DNA of 64,000 nucleotides from Alteromonas portus (GTDB lineage: Bacteria > Pseudomonadota > Gammaproteobacteria > Enterobacterales > Alteromonadaceae), in assembly GCF_005117025.1 (NCBI RefSeq), contig NZ_SWCO01000009.1:186001-250000 (forward strand), read 5' to 3'. A model generated the notes under the pieces. It did not search any database and was not told the origin of the DNA. It saw only the letters and a program-made list of their open reading frames with translations. The position numbers and the translations under genes are program-made. Every line of letters starts with the position of its first letter. Within the stretch, counting starts at the first letter, position 1. This document shows positions 28,581 through 41,240 of this stretch, piece after piece.

Positions 28581-29312
28581 ATGTTTCTGATTACGCGCCC
28601 ACTGCCTAAATTGAAAACGAGTGCTTTAGCTTTTGAGAAGGCAGGTATTGATGCAGTAGGCGTTGCCACCTCTGACATTATTGACATTTCATCTGAACGA
28701 AAAGCAGCAGCAGAATATTTAGCTTCCAATGCGGTAAACGCAATTATTGTTACAAGCGTATACGCTGTTGAACCTGTTATTTCGGGGCTGCGCGAATTAG
28801 CAAGCCCCTTACCTTTGATTATTGCCGTTGGCGATGCCACTGCGCGTAAATTACAGGCCAGTCTTGAAGAACTTCCGACAGCGCACGTCATCACTCCAAA
28901 GGACCATACGTCCGAAGGTATACTGGCAATGCATCAACTCAATGAGGCAAACTGTCAGCATGTCGTTATTATTAAAGGTGAAGGTGGGCGAGACGCCATA
29001 GCAAAAGGATTAGACGAAAAAGGTATTTTAGTAAATAGCTTTTGCGTTTATAAAAGGGAGCAACTTACACGCCCAGTTTACACAAAACGGTGGAAAATGG
29101 GCGATGTTAGCGGCATTATCGCTACAAGCGAAGCAATGGCACTGCAATTGATAGAACAATTTGGTAACGCACTATTAGCCTTTAAGTGGTTAACAGTAAG
29201 TGACCGAGTCGCCCAAACCCTTAACAGCAAAGGTGTTAAAGAGGTAGCGGTTTGTCAGCGAGCCACAGATCAGGCAATCATCGCCTGGGTAAAGGATAAC
29301 TGGGAGTATTGA
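28581..29312 (+). CDS. hemD: Uroporphyrinogen-III synthase
   Basis: 243-aa enzyme that closes hydroxymethylbilane with inversion of ring D. Sequence conservation in this family is low; support comes from the HEM4-type opening MFLITRPLPKLKTSALAFEKAG, the central HVVIIKGEGGRDAIAKGL and the late SEAMALQLIEQF...VSDRVAQTLNSKG. Its place right after hemC and abutting hemX (TGAATG junction) is decisive. The 89-base gap after hemC holds no terminator. Confidence 0.93.
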   Translation: MFLITRPLPKLKTSALAFEKAGIDAVGVATSDIIDISSERKAAAEYLASNAVNAIIVTSVYAVEPVISGLRELASPLPLIIAVGDATARKLQASLEELPTAHVITPKDHTSEGILAMHQLNEANCQHVVIIKGEGGRDAIAKGLDEKGILVNSFCVYKREQLTRPVYTKRWKMGDVSGIIATSEAMALQLIEQFGNALLAFKWLTVSDRVAQTLNSKGVKEVAVCQRATDQAIIAWVKDNWEY

Positions 29313-30485
29313 ATGGCCAACAATAATGAAAATAGCCCACAAAAAGAGGAACTCGTAAAAGTGGAAGCTGAAAAAGAAGTAATTGAGTCTTCTGCCACGC
29401 AGAGCGAGTCGACTGAATCTGGCGCTAAGCAAAAGAAATCATCGGGCAATGGCCTATTGTGGTTCGTTGTAATCATCTTATTCTTGGCCGTGTTAGGTTT
29501 GGCTGGCGCGGGTTACTGGTATTATATGCAACAGCAATCAGCTAGCGCAGACTCCGCCAACACACAACAAAGCAACGCCACAAAACTAAACCGTATCGAA
29601 CAAGAACGTAGTGACATCTTAGCGTCGTTAGAAGAGGTGTCGCGAACGAACCAAGCATTACAAAGTACGGTTACTGATCTTAAAGCACAAAATGAAAAGC
29701 TTAGTCTTCAAGCAGAGTCTACGCTTCAACAGCTTAACAATATGGAAGGGCGCCGCCCGGCAGACTGGCTAATTGCTGAAGCTGATTACTTGGTTCGCAT
29801 GGCGGGCAGAAAGCTTTGGTTAGAAAGCGATGTGCGCACAGCAATTTTGCTGCTAGTTAATGCAGATAAACGTTTAAAATCGTTGGCTGACCCGTCGGTG
29901 CTGCCAGTTCGCGCTAGTCTGGCTGAAGATATTCAAACCCTGCAACAGCTAAATCCTGTATCGCAGAGTTCAGTGGCGCTTGCCCTTACCGGCATGATTG
30001 CACAAATTGACAAGCTGCCATTAGATACATTTGAAAAGCCAGAAGACGCTAATGCAGAAGACACCACGCTGTCAGAATCAGCCGATGACTGGCAGGAAAA
30101 CCTAGCGAAAGTATGGCGTTCGTTGGTGAACGACTTTCTTACGGTTAAGACCATTGAAGGCCCAGTTGAGCCAGTGCTTTCACTAGAAGCGCAGTACTTG
30201 GCGAAAGAGCAACTTCGTTTACAGCTTATGCATGCACAAACGGCCGCGCTTCAGGGCGATGCCGGTCTTTACAGCCAGTCGCTTCAATATGCACAAACCT
30301 TACTTATCGAAAAGTTCGACACGGAAAAGAGCCAAGTAACCGGGTTTGTTGATGCACTTCAAAACCTGATTGCTACCGATGTTTCGCGCCCAATTCCAAC
30401 AGAACTAGCGTCGCAAAAACCGTTAGAACGTTTATTGGATAGTCGCGTTAAGCAGGTGTTCGGACAAGGAGCAAGTGCACTATGA
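29313..30485 (+). CDS. hemX: HemX-family membrane protein
   Basis: 390-aa protein with one membrane helix (residues about 48-71), an acidic cytoplasmic N-terminus, and a long periplasmic part starting with a coiled coil (NRIEQERSDILASLEEVSRTNQ). The conserved family segment is RRPADWLIAEADYLVRMAGRKLWLE. Once annotated as a methyltransferase, HemX lacks any SAM-binding motif here; its role in haem synthesis is unproven. It overlaps hemY by four bases. Confidence 0.9.
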   Translation: MANNNENSPQKEELVKVEAEKEVIESSATQSESTESGAKQKKSSGNGLLWFVVIILFLAVLGLAGAGYWYYMQQQSASADSANTQQSNATKLNRIEQERSDILASLEEVSRTNQALQSTVTDLKAQNEKLSLQAESTLQQLNNMEGRRPADWLIAEADYLVRMAGRKLWLESDVRTAILLLVNADKRLKSLADPSVLPVRASLAEDIQTLQQLNPVSQSSVALALTGMIAQIDKLPLDTFEKPEDANAEDTTLSESADDWQENLAKVWRSLVNDFLTVKTIEGPVEPVLSLEAQYLAKEQLRLQLMHAQTAALQGDAGLYSQSLQYAQTLLIEKFDTEKSQVTGFVDALQNLIATDVSRPIPTELASQKPLERLLDSRVKQVFGQGASAL

Positions 30486-31657
30486 AATGGTTAGCTATTG
30501 CCCTTGCGGTATTAGCCGCATTCGTTGTTGCGCTTATTGTTGGCCCAATGATACTTGGCGATAAAGGTTATGTGCTTATTTCTCTAGGCAGCACAGCCAT
30601 TGAGATGACCGTGATCAGCTTTTGTATTTTGGTTATTGGTGCCGTTGTAGCCTGGTATGTACTATCTCGCCTTGTGATATGGGCGCTAAGTTTGATCACA
30701 GGTTCTCATAAGTGGTTTGGCACCTTAGGCGAACGCAAACGCAAGCGCGCGTTTTACGATGGCCTGCACGCTATGGCCGCAGGAGATTTTGACTCGGCAC
30801 AAAAAGCATTAGGCAAAACCACCAACGGTGATTTCGAAGGTGTAAACTACTTAGCGTCAGCGCAAATTGCATTTGCCAACGGCGATTTAGCGAAAGCTCG
30901 TTATTTCTTGGTTCAGGCTACTGACTTTCCAAAAGCTAAAGTTGCCGCAACGGTTATGCATGCCCGTGTTGATATGGCCGAAGAAAAGTACGATGCAGCG
31001 TTAGAAAAGCTGAACGAACTTGATGAACAAGAACGTGAAAACAACCAGGTTGTTCAGTTAAAAGCGCAAATTCTTGCCAAGTTAGGTAAGTGGCAAGTGC
31101 TTGAAGAGAGCTTATCAAGCTGGCGTAAAGCCTTGCCAAAAGCGGATTACACCACATGGAGTAAGCGTATTGCTAAAGGTAAGTTTGCAGAAATTGCCAG
31201 TAAGCAAGGCGCCGTTGAGCTTAAATCGTATTGGGAAACGCTGCCCCGTAAGCTGCGCCACGAGGACGCTTACCGCGCTGCTTACATTCAACAGTTGCTT
31301 GATCAAGGCATGCATGCCGACGCGCAGAAGCTATTAGTTGAATGGCAAAAACGCGGCCCAAATAGCGCCCTGTTCCCGCTTTTTACACAGCTTAATATTC
31401 CTGATGCATCGCCTTCGTTACGTTTACTCGAAAGCTGGATAAAGCAGGACGAAGAGAACGTTTCACTATATTCTACATTAGGCCAAGTTGCATTTAACTC
31501 GGGCGATGATGTGTTGGCGGAAAAAGCCCTGCTTAAAGCCACTAAAATGCAGTCGCGCAAAGAAGACTTATTGCTGCTATCTGCCATTAGCGAACGCAAG
31601 CATGACACTGCTACCGCACTTCAGCTTTACAAAGAAGGTCAACAGCTAGCCAGCTAA
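30482..31657 (+). CDS. hemY: HemY-family TPR membrane protein
   Basis: 391-aa inner-membrane protein with two N-terminal helices (residues about 3-27 and 41-67) followed by tetratricopeptide-like helical repeats, for example FYDGLHAMAAGDFDSAQKALG and LYSTLGQVAFNSGDDVLAEKALLKA. This is the gammaproteobacterial HemY encoded with hemX, which is not the protoporphyrinogen oxidase of the same name. It probably scaffolds late haem-pathway enzymes; that is inference. The ATG overlaps the hemX stop (ATGA). Confidence 0.92.
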   Translation: MKWLAIALAVLAAFVVALIVGPMILGDKGYVLISLGSTAIEMTVISFCILVIGAVVAWYVLSRLVIWALSLITGSHKWFGTLGERKRKRAFYDGLHAMAAGDFDSAQKALGKTTNGDFEGVNYLASAQIAFANGDLAKARYFLVQATDFPKAKVAATVMHARVDMAEEKYDAALEKLNELDEQERENNQVVQLKAQILAKLGKWQVLEESLSSWRKALPKADYTTWSKRIAKGKFAEIASKQGAVELKSYWETLPRKLRHEDAYRAAYIQQLLDQGMHADAQKLLVEWQKRGPNSALFPLFTQLNIPDASPSLRLLESWIKQDEENVSLYSTLGQVAFNSGDDVLAEKALLKATKMQSRKEDLLLLSAISERKHDTATALQLYKEGQQLAS

Positions 31658-31730
31658 ATGAATATTCATTTAGCTTTCTGGTAGTACTTGTATTGCCAGT
31701 AAATTTGGAGATATAGTAAAAAGGAATTTT

Positions 31731-31760
31731 CAATTCGGGTTATTTCAACAACCCGAATTG
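31731..31760. other. Perfect 11-bp inverted repeat ahead of the TPP riboswitch
   Basis: CAATTCGGGTT / AACCCGAATTG with an eight-base loop, 73 bases after the hemY stop. No T run follows on the plus strand. It could end hemY transcripts inefficiently, or be a stability hairpin. It lies in the 486-base gap 31658-32143, whose other content is the riboswitch and the thiC leader. Confidence 0.45.
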
Positions 31761-31769
31761 ACGTAAACA

Positions 31770-31866
31770 ACTTGTCGGAGTGCTTCACTGTTAACCCAGT
31801 AAGCTGAGACCGCGAAAGTGGGATCCGTAGAACCTGATCAGGCTAGTACCTGCGAAGGGAACAAGA
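31770..31866 (+). promoter_or_regulatory. TPP riboswitch (THI element)
   Basis: The conserved thi-box strings are present in order: TCGGAGTGC, then AGCTGAGACC, then GAACCTGATCAGGCTAGTACCTGCGAAGGGAA. These form the two parallel helices that grip thiamine pyrophosphate. The thiC ATG is 277 bases further on. I see no obvious terminator stem after the aptamer (a T run at 31889-31896 lacks a clear hairpin), so the mode of control is not settled. Expected effect: repression of the thi operon when TPP is plentiful. Confidence 0.95.
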
Positions 31867-32137
31867 AAATACAATGTGTGCAATGCTGAGCGTTTTTTTG
31901 GCGTTGTTAAGCGAACTTATATTGCTGTTGATGATACGCCCTACGGCGCTACTCATCACTTAAGGTAAACTGTTCAAGTTTATCGAAGGGTGAATATCAA
32001 CGCTGTAAAAGCCTGTAATCACCAAAGCTTTTATAAATAACCTCGCTAAAGTAATGGGCTAATCCCCTCCTACACTCGCACACTGTATTCTCCTTCACTC
32101 CTGACAAGCATTTTTAGAACCTAAATCTACAAGGTAA

Positions 32138-35614
<3,477 letters not shown>

Positions 35615-35622
<8 letters not shown>

Positions 35623-36409
35623 TCATTCAGTCAGCGACTCAGCTAACAGCCCGGTTAATTCACAGCTTGAACATCAAGATATACGCCGCTACAGCAGGCA
35701 GCTATTGCTCGACTGTATCGATCACGACGGCCAGCTTAATTTAGCAAATGCACACGCTGTGGTTGTGGGCCTTGGTGGCTTAGGAAGCTTGACCGCCCGC
35801 TATTTAGCTGGCGCAGGTGTTGGCAATATTACTCTAGTGGATGGTGATACGGTTGATATCAGCAATTTACAGCGCCAGATAAGCTACAACGAAATGCACC
35901 TTGGCGAGCTTAAAGCTAAGTCGCTGCATAACGAGCTTCGTAAAGTTAATTCTCACTTAAACATACGATTCAGATGCTTATTTGCCGATAGTGACAACTT
36001 ACCAACCTTAATTTCTTCTGCTACCTGCGTTCTGGATTGCACCGACAACATCTTTGTAAGACGGCAAGTTAATGTAGCAACGTTTCGTGCATCTATTCCG
36101 CTTTTTATAGCGGCGGCCAGCGGGCTTACCTGGCAAGCGCTGAACTTGCCTCAAAACTCAGCGACCTGCGGTTGTTATGAATGTTTAGTGAATAGCATTG
36201 CCGTGCGCGAAGACTGCTTAAGTAAAGGCATTCTTGGCCCTGTAGTTGGAATGGCAGCCTGCCATCAAGCCACCCAAGCTTTGCTCTTTATGGCCAAAGG
36301 ATTCGACGCAGACATTAAATGGGGTCACTACGTGAACGCACACGCGGGCCTAGCTACACTACAAAGCTTCAAACTTCCTCCTTCTTCATCTTGTGAGGTA
36401 TGCCAATGA
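35615..36409 (+). CDS. thiF: ThiS adenylyltransferase ThiF
   Basis: 264-aa E1-like enzyme that adenylates the ThiS C-terminus. Nucleotide-binding motif GLGGLG at residues 52-57 with downstream VDGDTVDISNLQRQ, catalytic Asp in LDCTDN. Zinc-site CxxC pairs Cys187/Cys190 and Cys260/Cys263 are present, and Cys185 lies where E. coli ThiF has its ThiS-linking Cys184. The start is a TTG at 35615 with GGGAGG six bases upstream, overlapping thiDE; the next Met is too far in. It is part of the coupled thi operon. Confidence 0.95.
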
Positions 36410-36615
36410 CCCAAATAAACATCAACGTGAATAACCAACCTATGAGCGTGATATCGCCCATATCGCTTAGCGAGTTAATCGCCCTTAAACAATTGAAAGA
36501 CGACGGCACCGCCGTTGCCAAAAATGCCGCCATTATCAGCAAGAATGAATGGCCAACAACTTACTTAAGTGACAACGATACCGTTGATATCTTCACCTTA
36601 GTGGCAGGAGGATAA
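36406..36615 (+). CDS. thiS: Sulfur carrier protein ThiS
   Basis: About 69-aa ubiquitin-like carrier that delivers sulfur to ThiG as a C-terminal thiocarboxylate. It ends in the required Gly-Gly (FTLVAGG). The ATG at 36406 lies seven bases after GAGG and is preferred over the ATG at 36400. It overlaps the thiF end by four bases and is separated from thiG by one base. Confidence 0.95.
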   Translation: MTQININVNNQPMSVISPISLSELIALKQLKDDGTAVAKNAAIISKNEWPTTYLSDNDTVDIFTLVAGG

Positions 36616-36616
36616 A

Positions 36617-37387
36617 ATGCTAACGCTCGCAAACCACACCTTTCCTTCCCGTTTATTAACTGGCACGGGTAAATTTAGTAACCCAAGCATTATGAAAAAC
36701 GCGGTTAAGGCAGCGCAAAGTAGCATTGTTACGCTAGCAATGAAGCGGGTAGCCAGTCATAGCGCGCAAGATGAAACCCTATCAGCACTCAAAGCATTGG
36801 GCGTTACCCTTTTACCAAATACGTCAGGAGCGAAGAACGCCAAAGAAGCGGTATTCGCTGCAGAACTTGCTTACGAAGCCTTGGGAAGCCCTTGGGTGAA
36901 ACTGGAAATTCACCCCGACCAGCGCTATTTGCTGCCCGACCCCATAGAAACCTTGCTGGCCGCTGAAGCACTGGTAAAGAAAGGATTTCACGTTCTGCCC
37001 TACTGCGGAGCAGACCCGGTTTTATGTAAACGCTTAGAAGAAGTAGGCTGCGTAGCTGTTATGCCGTTAGGCGCGCCCATAGGCAGTAATCAGGGTTTAC
37101 AAACTAAGCCCTTTTTACAAATTATTGTTGAGCAATCATCTATTCCGGTCATCGTCGATGCGGGTATTGGCAAGCCCAGTGAAGCCATGGCGGCCATGGA
37201 AATGGGCGTAGACGCGGTATTAGTTAATACGGCTATCGCCACCGCTCAAAACCCTGTTGCTATGGCAGAGGCCTTTGCAAGCGCTGTAGTTACTGGTCGA
37301 AAAGCGTTTGAAGCAGGGCTTGGTGCAACATCTGATTTGGCGCAGGCCTCAAGCCCACTTACTGCCTTTTTGGAGCCAACACTATGA
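36617..37387 (+). CDS. thiG: Thiazole synthase ThiG
   Basis: 256-aa TIM-barrel enzyme that builds the thiazole from DXP, ThiS-thiocarboxylate and dehydroglycine. It opens with [14 protein letters not shown] and has [17 protein letters not shown] (containing the Schiff-base Lys of the family), [14 protein letters not shown] and [29 protein letters not shown]. Its GGATAA junction with thiS and four-base overlap with thiH show coupling. Confidence 0.96.
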   Translation: MLTLANHTFPSRLLTGTGKFSNPSIMKNAVKAAQSSIVTLAMKRVASHSAQDETLSALKALGVTLLPNTSGAKNAKEAVFAAELAYEALGSPWVKLEIHPDQRYLLPDPIETLLAAEALVKKGFHVLPYCGADPVLCKRLEEVGCVAVMPLGAPIGSNQGLQTKPFLQIIVEQSSIPVIVDAGIGKPSEAMAAMEMGVDAVLVNTAIATAQNPVAMAEAFASAVVTGRKAFEAGLGATSDLAQASSPLTAFLEPTL

Positions 37388-38505
37388 AGGTAGCACAGGC
37401 ATTAATGCAGCAAGATTTGTCGCATTTTGCTTTATCGATAAACAGCAAAACGGCAAGTGACGTAGAGCGAGCATTAGTTAAAGAGTCCCTTTCACTCGAT
37501 GACTTTATGGCGCTGATCTCTCCAGCTGGAGCAAGCTACTTAGAAGCCATGGCTAACCGAGCAAAATCACTAACCCGTCATCGCTTTGGCAATACCATGC
37601 AGCTTTTTGTGCCTTTATATTTGTCGAACCTGTGTGCCAACGAGTGTACCTATTGCGGCTTTACCATGAGCAATAAGATAAAGCGCAAAACTTTATCTAT
37701 AAGCGAAGTGCTCACCGAAATTGAAGCCATTAAAGATTTGGGCTTTTCCCAAGTGCTGCTGGTTACGGGCGAACATGAAACTAAGGTGGGCATGGACTAT
37801 TTTGAGCAAACCCTCAGCGCCATTCGCAACAGGGTAAGCTACCTTATGATGGAAGTGCAGCCGCTAAAATGGGAACAATACCAAACGTTAAAACAACTGG
37901 GGTTAGATGCCGTACTGGTATATCAAGAAACCTATTCGCCCCAGCACTACGCCAGCTACCACACTAGAGGTAAAAAGCAGGATTTCTTATGGCGATTAGA
38001 AGCCAGCGACCGTATTGGGAAAGCGGGGATCGATAAAATAGGCATAGGTGCGTTACTTGGTTTAGGTGATTGGAGAGTTGATAGCGCTATGACCGCTCTT
38101 CACGGCAAGTTGATACAACAACACTATTGGCAAAGCCGTGTATCTATTGCTTTTCCGCGCCTTAGAAGCTGCGAAGGTAATAGCACTGGTGGCAACGCGC
38201 TTACCAATAACAAACTACCTAACGAACGAGACCTGCTGCAGCTGATATGTGCTCATCGCATCTTTAACCCGCAAGCAGAACTATCCCTGTCTACCCGAGA
38301 GTCGGCGGTATTTAGAGATGGCGTAATGCCGCTGGGTATCACATCAATGAGTGCTGCATCGCAAACTCAGCCTGGCGGCTATAGTGAACCCTCTCAGGCG
38401 TTAAACCAGTTTGATATTGATGACAGTCGTTCCGTACCGGAAGTCGTCGGCGCAATAAAATCGAGGGGATTAGACCCGGTTTGGAAAGACTGGATGGCTT
38501 TTTAA
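37384..38505 (+). CDS. thiH: 2-iminoacetate synthase (tyrosine lyase) ThiH
   Basis: 373-aa radical-SAM enzyme that cleaves tyrosine to dehydroglycine for ThiG. The cluster motif CANECTYC places Cys84, Cys88 and Cys91; [16 protein letters not shown] and [14 protein letters not shown] are conserved ThiH blocks. The use of ThiH rather than the oxygen-dependent ThiO points to an oxygen-independent route. It is the last gene of the operon; no convincing terminator follows in the 118-base gap. Confidence 0.96.
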   Translation: MKVAQALMQQDLSHFALSINSKTASDVERALVKESLSLDDFMALISPAGASYLEAMANRAKSLTRHRFGNTMQLFVPLYLSNLCANECTYCGFTMSNKIKRKTLSISEVLTEIEAIKDLGFSQVLLVTGEHETKVGMDYFEQTLSAIRNRVSYLMMEVQPLKWEQYQTLKQLGLDAVLVYQETYSPQHYASYHTRGKKQDFLWRLEASDRIGKAGIDKIGIGALLGLGDWRVDSAMTALHGKLIQQHYWQSRVSIAFPRLRSCEGNSTGGNALTNNKLPNERDLLQLICAHRIFNPQAELSLSTRESAVFRDGVMPLGITSMSAASQTQPGGYSEPSQALNQFDIDDSRSVPEVVGAIKSRGLDPVWKDWMAF

Positions 38506-38623
38506 TTTAACTAGATTCACTTAACGAAAACTAAGCGCACTATTCAAAATCTTTGTAAAGAAAGCGATCTTTTCGGCAGGCCTAACCTATTATTACTATC
38601 GTATATAAAATAAGGGAAGGTCT

Positions 38624-39673
38624 ATGCTACGAAACGTTACATTATTAACCGCAGGCTTGCTGATATTAAGCGCATGTGGTGATCACGGGCCTGAAGGGCA
38701 CTCGCACGACCAAGACGCCAATACTGGCTCACGTATAGGTACATTTTTTAGTGAAGACATTAAAGTTGCCGAAGAACTGGTGCCCTGCACGTTAACAGAT
38801 AAAACTGAAACGCAGTGTTATTTAATTACGGTGCCGGGTAAACGTGAAATTGGGCACGATTTAGGCCCTTGGTGCCCAAGAAATATTGAAGACACTGCTG
38901 AAGACAGCGGTATTTGGCTAGACAACAACAAGGTATACGATGCAGATGGCGAATTTATTGCAAATCTAGCCACATTTTACAGCGACGACAAATGGCAGCT
39001 GTACAACCCAGAGACCGGCGAAGTAAAAGTTACCGATAGCAAAGATGCGTGCCTTGCAGCTGCTCGCCCTGATGTAGACCCAGAATACCAAAATTATTGC
39101 GTTGAGTGCGCCCCTGAGTATTTCGAAGACGACATACCTACGCAACAGTATGTTATTCCCGCCTTCCCCCAAAAATTAGATAAAGCTGCAAAGTTCGATG
39201 CGCATGGCGGAATGGGCTTAGCGTTTAATGGGGTGAAAATGGATGCACCCGCCCCAGTAGATGCCATTTTAGGCGCACACACGCTAGCGCCCTTTGACGA
39301 CTGTGGCGGACACGTTAACCCGTTTGTAGGATATCACTACCATGCTATGACAGACTGCGCCGCGCATGAGGATAGTTCATCACCAAATGGTAAGCTGCTT
39401 GGTGTTGCGTTCGATGGTTTCACCGTATTCGGTCAGCTAAATAGTGACGGCAGCCAACCTGAAGGGTTAGATAGCTGTGGCGGGCATTCTGATGAAATCG
39501 ATGGCTACCATTACCATGCAGCAGACCCAGGCAAGAATAAGATACTTGGCTGCTTTAGTGGCGCCCAAGGCTGTTCTGTAGAGGGCGACACGTACAACTG
39601 CTCTGTTAAACCAAAAGGGCCTCCACCAGGGGGCGAAGGGCACGGCAAAATGGGTCCGCCACCGAAAGGCTAA
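38624..39673 (+). CDS. YHYH-domain lipoprotein
   Basis: 349-aa exported protein, start preceded by a strong AAGGGAAGG site. Signal MLRNVTLLTAGLLILSACG has a lipobox with Cys18, so it is a lipoprotein. The distinctive feature is two CGGH...YHYH motifs, at about residues 228-240 (YHYH 237-240) and 287-298 (YHYH 295-298), the hallmark of YHYH-domain proteins. There are many Cys residues (several probable disulfides) and a His-rich start (GDHGPEGHSHD), suggesting metal binding. The C-terminus is a Pro/Gly-rich tail. Function in this family is not established. Confidence 0.8.
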   Translation: MLRNVTLLTAGLLILSACGDHGPEGHSHDQDANTGSRIGTFFSEDIKVAEELVPCTLTDKTETQCYLITVPGKREIGHDLGPWCPRNIEDTAEDSGIWLDNNKVYDADGEFIANLATFYSDDKWQLYNPETGEVKVTDSKDACLAAARPDVDPEYQNYCVECAPEYFEDDIPTQQYVIPAFPQKLDKAAKFDAHGGMGLAFNGVKMDAPAPVDAILGAHTLAPFDDCGGHVNPFVGYHYHAMTDCAAHEDSSSPNGKLLGVAFDGFTVFGQLNSDGSQPEGLDSCGGHSDEIDGYHYHAADPGKNKILGCFSGAQGCSVEGDTYNCSVKPKGPPPGGEGHGKMGPPPKG

Positions 39674-39735
39674 AACCTGTTTACTACGCTCAAGTGGATT
39701 AGTTTTTTTAAGGCAAAACAAATAAAAAATTTGTT

Positions 39736-39764
39736 TTGCTTTCATGTAAAACCCTCCGTAGAAT
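39736..39764 (+). promoter_or_regulatory. Sigma70-type promoter
   Basis: TTGCTT at 39736-39741 and TAGAAT at 39759-39764 with the ideal 17-base spacing, followed by a GC-rich discriminator CCGCCC. Transcription would begin near 39771, only a few bases before the terminator-like hairpin at 39778. Confidence 0.6.
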
Positions 39765-39777
39765 CCGCCCAAATTTT

Positions 39778-39812
39778 AGCCAGACACTTTTCTTATGTGT
39801 CTGGCTTTTTTG
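39778..39812 (+). terminator. Rho-independent terminator / attenuator ahead of thrE-like gene
   Basis: Perfect 10-base stem AGCCAGACAC / GTGTCTGGCT (39778-39787 with 39797-39806), nine-base loop, then a run of T on the plus strand. It lies 105 bases after the YHYH stop, just downstream of a promoter, and 47 bases before the exporter start. It may be the YHYH terminator or an attenuator of the next gene. Confidence 0.8.
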
Positions 39813-39858
39813 TCTTATTTATTTCATATTAAAGTTATTAAAACTTAAGGGCAGTGCG

Positions 39859-41085
39859 TTGGATACCGTTGAATTTATTCAAATTCGAAGATTTATAGTG
39901 AAGCTAGGTAAAATGCTACACAAGTACGGTACCCCTGCGTTCCGTCTTGAGGCTTATCTAGGTGAAGTCGCCAAGTATTTAGGTGTGCACGCATCATTTA
40001 TTTCTACCCCTACGTCACTCACTTTTGTAATCTGGAGCGACCGCCACGAAGATGAATACAATCATGCTGCGCGGTTACTTCCGGGCGAACTAGATATGAA
40101 TGCGTTGTCGCTAACTGATGAGCTTGCCAGCGAACTGTTGTCGGGCAAATTAACATTGAGCGAAGCAGATAAGCGCTTAAATGAAATAGATGCCATGGGT
40201 AGCCCTTATGGTAAATGGGTTACCGGTGTTGCTTTTGCTATGGCCACCGGCGCATTTGCTATGCTTATGGGTGCAAGCTGGAGCGAAATTGGCTGGTCGG
40301 CCGCGCTCGGCATTGTGGCTTACTTATGGACCCTGTGGGCACTGCAATCTAAACGCGTAAACTTAATGCTAGAGCCGGTCACCGCGTTCGTGGGAGGCAT
40401 TCTTGCCTGCGCCATTGGTCAGTACGTTGACCCAGGTATCAATATTCCGCTAGTTGTGCTTTCGTCGGTCATTGTATTTGTGCCGGGGCTTGCGCTGACT
40501 ATGGGCCTTGCAGAGCTTTCATCTCGCAATATGGTGTCGGGTACGGCCCGTACAATGGACGCCATAATGCAGTTATTTAAACTGTATTTCGGTGCATTCT
40601 TAGGTGTTTCGGTAGGTTTTAGTGTGTTTGGTGAAAACGTGTATACCCCTGCTGAATCCCTGCCTTATTGGGCTACCTGGCTTGCGGTATTTTTACTATG
40701 TATTGCACTAGTTGCCATTTTCAGAACCCGAGTTAAACACATTCCGTGGGCACTGGCAGCTGCGTTTATTGCTTATAGCGCTACCGCATGGAGCTCTGAT
40801 TACATGAGCCCTGGTCTTGGTGCGTTTGTGGGTGCATTTGCCTTAGGTATTTTTGCCAATGCATTTACGCGCATAGCCAACCAGCCGGCAACTATTGTGG
40901 CTATGCACGGACTTATTGTGCTGGTGCCGGGGTCTAAAACCTATATTGGTCTGAATTCGTTTATGACCGGCCAAGACTTTGTAAAAGCCGATCATTTAGG
41001 TCAAGAAGTGTTTCTTATATTCATGTCGCTAGTGGCGGGGTTAATCTTTGCTAACGTAGTCATGCCCACTAAAAAGGCACTGTAA
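39859..41085 (+). CDS. Threonine/serine exporter family protein (ThrE, DUF1212)
   Basis: About 408-aa inner-membrane protein. The N-terminal cytoplasmic part (FIVKLGKMLHKYGTPAFRLEAYL, ASFISTPTSLTFVIW) is the DUF1212/ThrE domain. About ten membrane helices follow, including TAFVGGILACAIGQYVDP and IPLVVLSSVIVFVPGLALTMGL, and the second ThrE_2-like half ends with LIVLVPGSKTYIGL. The start is set to TTG at 39859 (AAGG upstream); an open frame extends to 39736 but would have to cross the promoter and terminator hairpin. Likely exports threonine/serine by analogy with Corynebacterium ThrE. Confidence 0.85.
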   Translation: MDTVEFIQIRRFIVKLGKMLHKYGTPAFRLEAYLGEVAKYLGVHASFISTPTSLTFVIWSDRHEDEYNHAARLLPGELDMNALSLTDELASELLSGKLTLSEADKRLNEIDAMGSPYGKWVTGVAFAMATGAFAMLMGASWSEIGWSAALGIVAYLWTLWALQSKRVNLMLEPVTAFVGGILACAIGQYVDPGINIPLVVLSSVIVFVPGLALTMGLAELSSRNMVSGTARTMDAIMQLFKLYFGAFLGVSVGFSVFGENVYTPAESLPYWATWLAVFLLCIALVAIFRTRVKHIPWALAAAFIAYSATAWSSDYMSPGLGAFVGAFALGIFANAFTRIANQPATIVAMHGLIVLVPGSKTYIGLNSFMTGQDFVKADHLGQEVFLIFMSLVAGLIFANVVMPTKKAL

Positions 41086-41122
41086 CAGCACGTCACGAGT
41101 AGCCTAAAAGAATTAAGCTTAT

Positions 41123-41190
41123 GTTGCGCTATAACGCTGCCTTGTTAGTGCTAAGTTTCTTTAAACAAGGGCAGACAAAAGCAGCGCAAC
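41123..41190. other. Nested inverted repeats in the intergenic gap
   Basis: Outer perfect arms GTTGCGCT / AGCGCAAC (41123-41130, 41183-41190) enclose an imperfect pair CTGCCTTGTT / AACAAGGGCAG (41137-41146, 41164-41174). RNA from either strand could fold into a long hairpin between the convergent thrE-like and ycjF genes. No T run follows. Purpose unknown. Confidence 0.45.
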
Positions 41191-41240
41191 CAAAGACAGT
41201 GTAAACAAAATCAGTGTAGTGGGCAGCGTAGCTAAAAGCG

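Noticed and set aside
31867-31900. A classic terminator directly after the TPP aptamer
   Set aside because: A T run at 31889-31896 exists but no stable stem immediately precedes it.
39736-39858. N-terminal extension of the ThrE-type exporter
   Set aside because: The added coding would cross a promoter and a terminator hairpin; TTG 39859 has an AAGG site and a family-like start.
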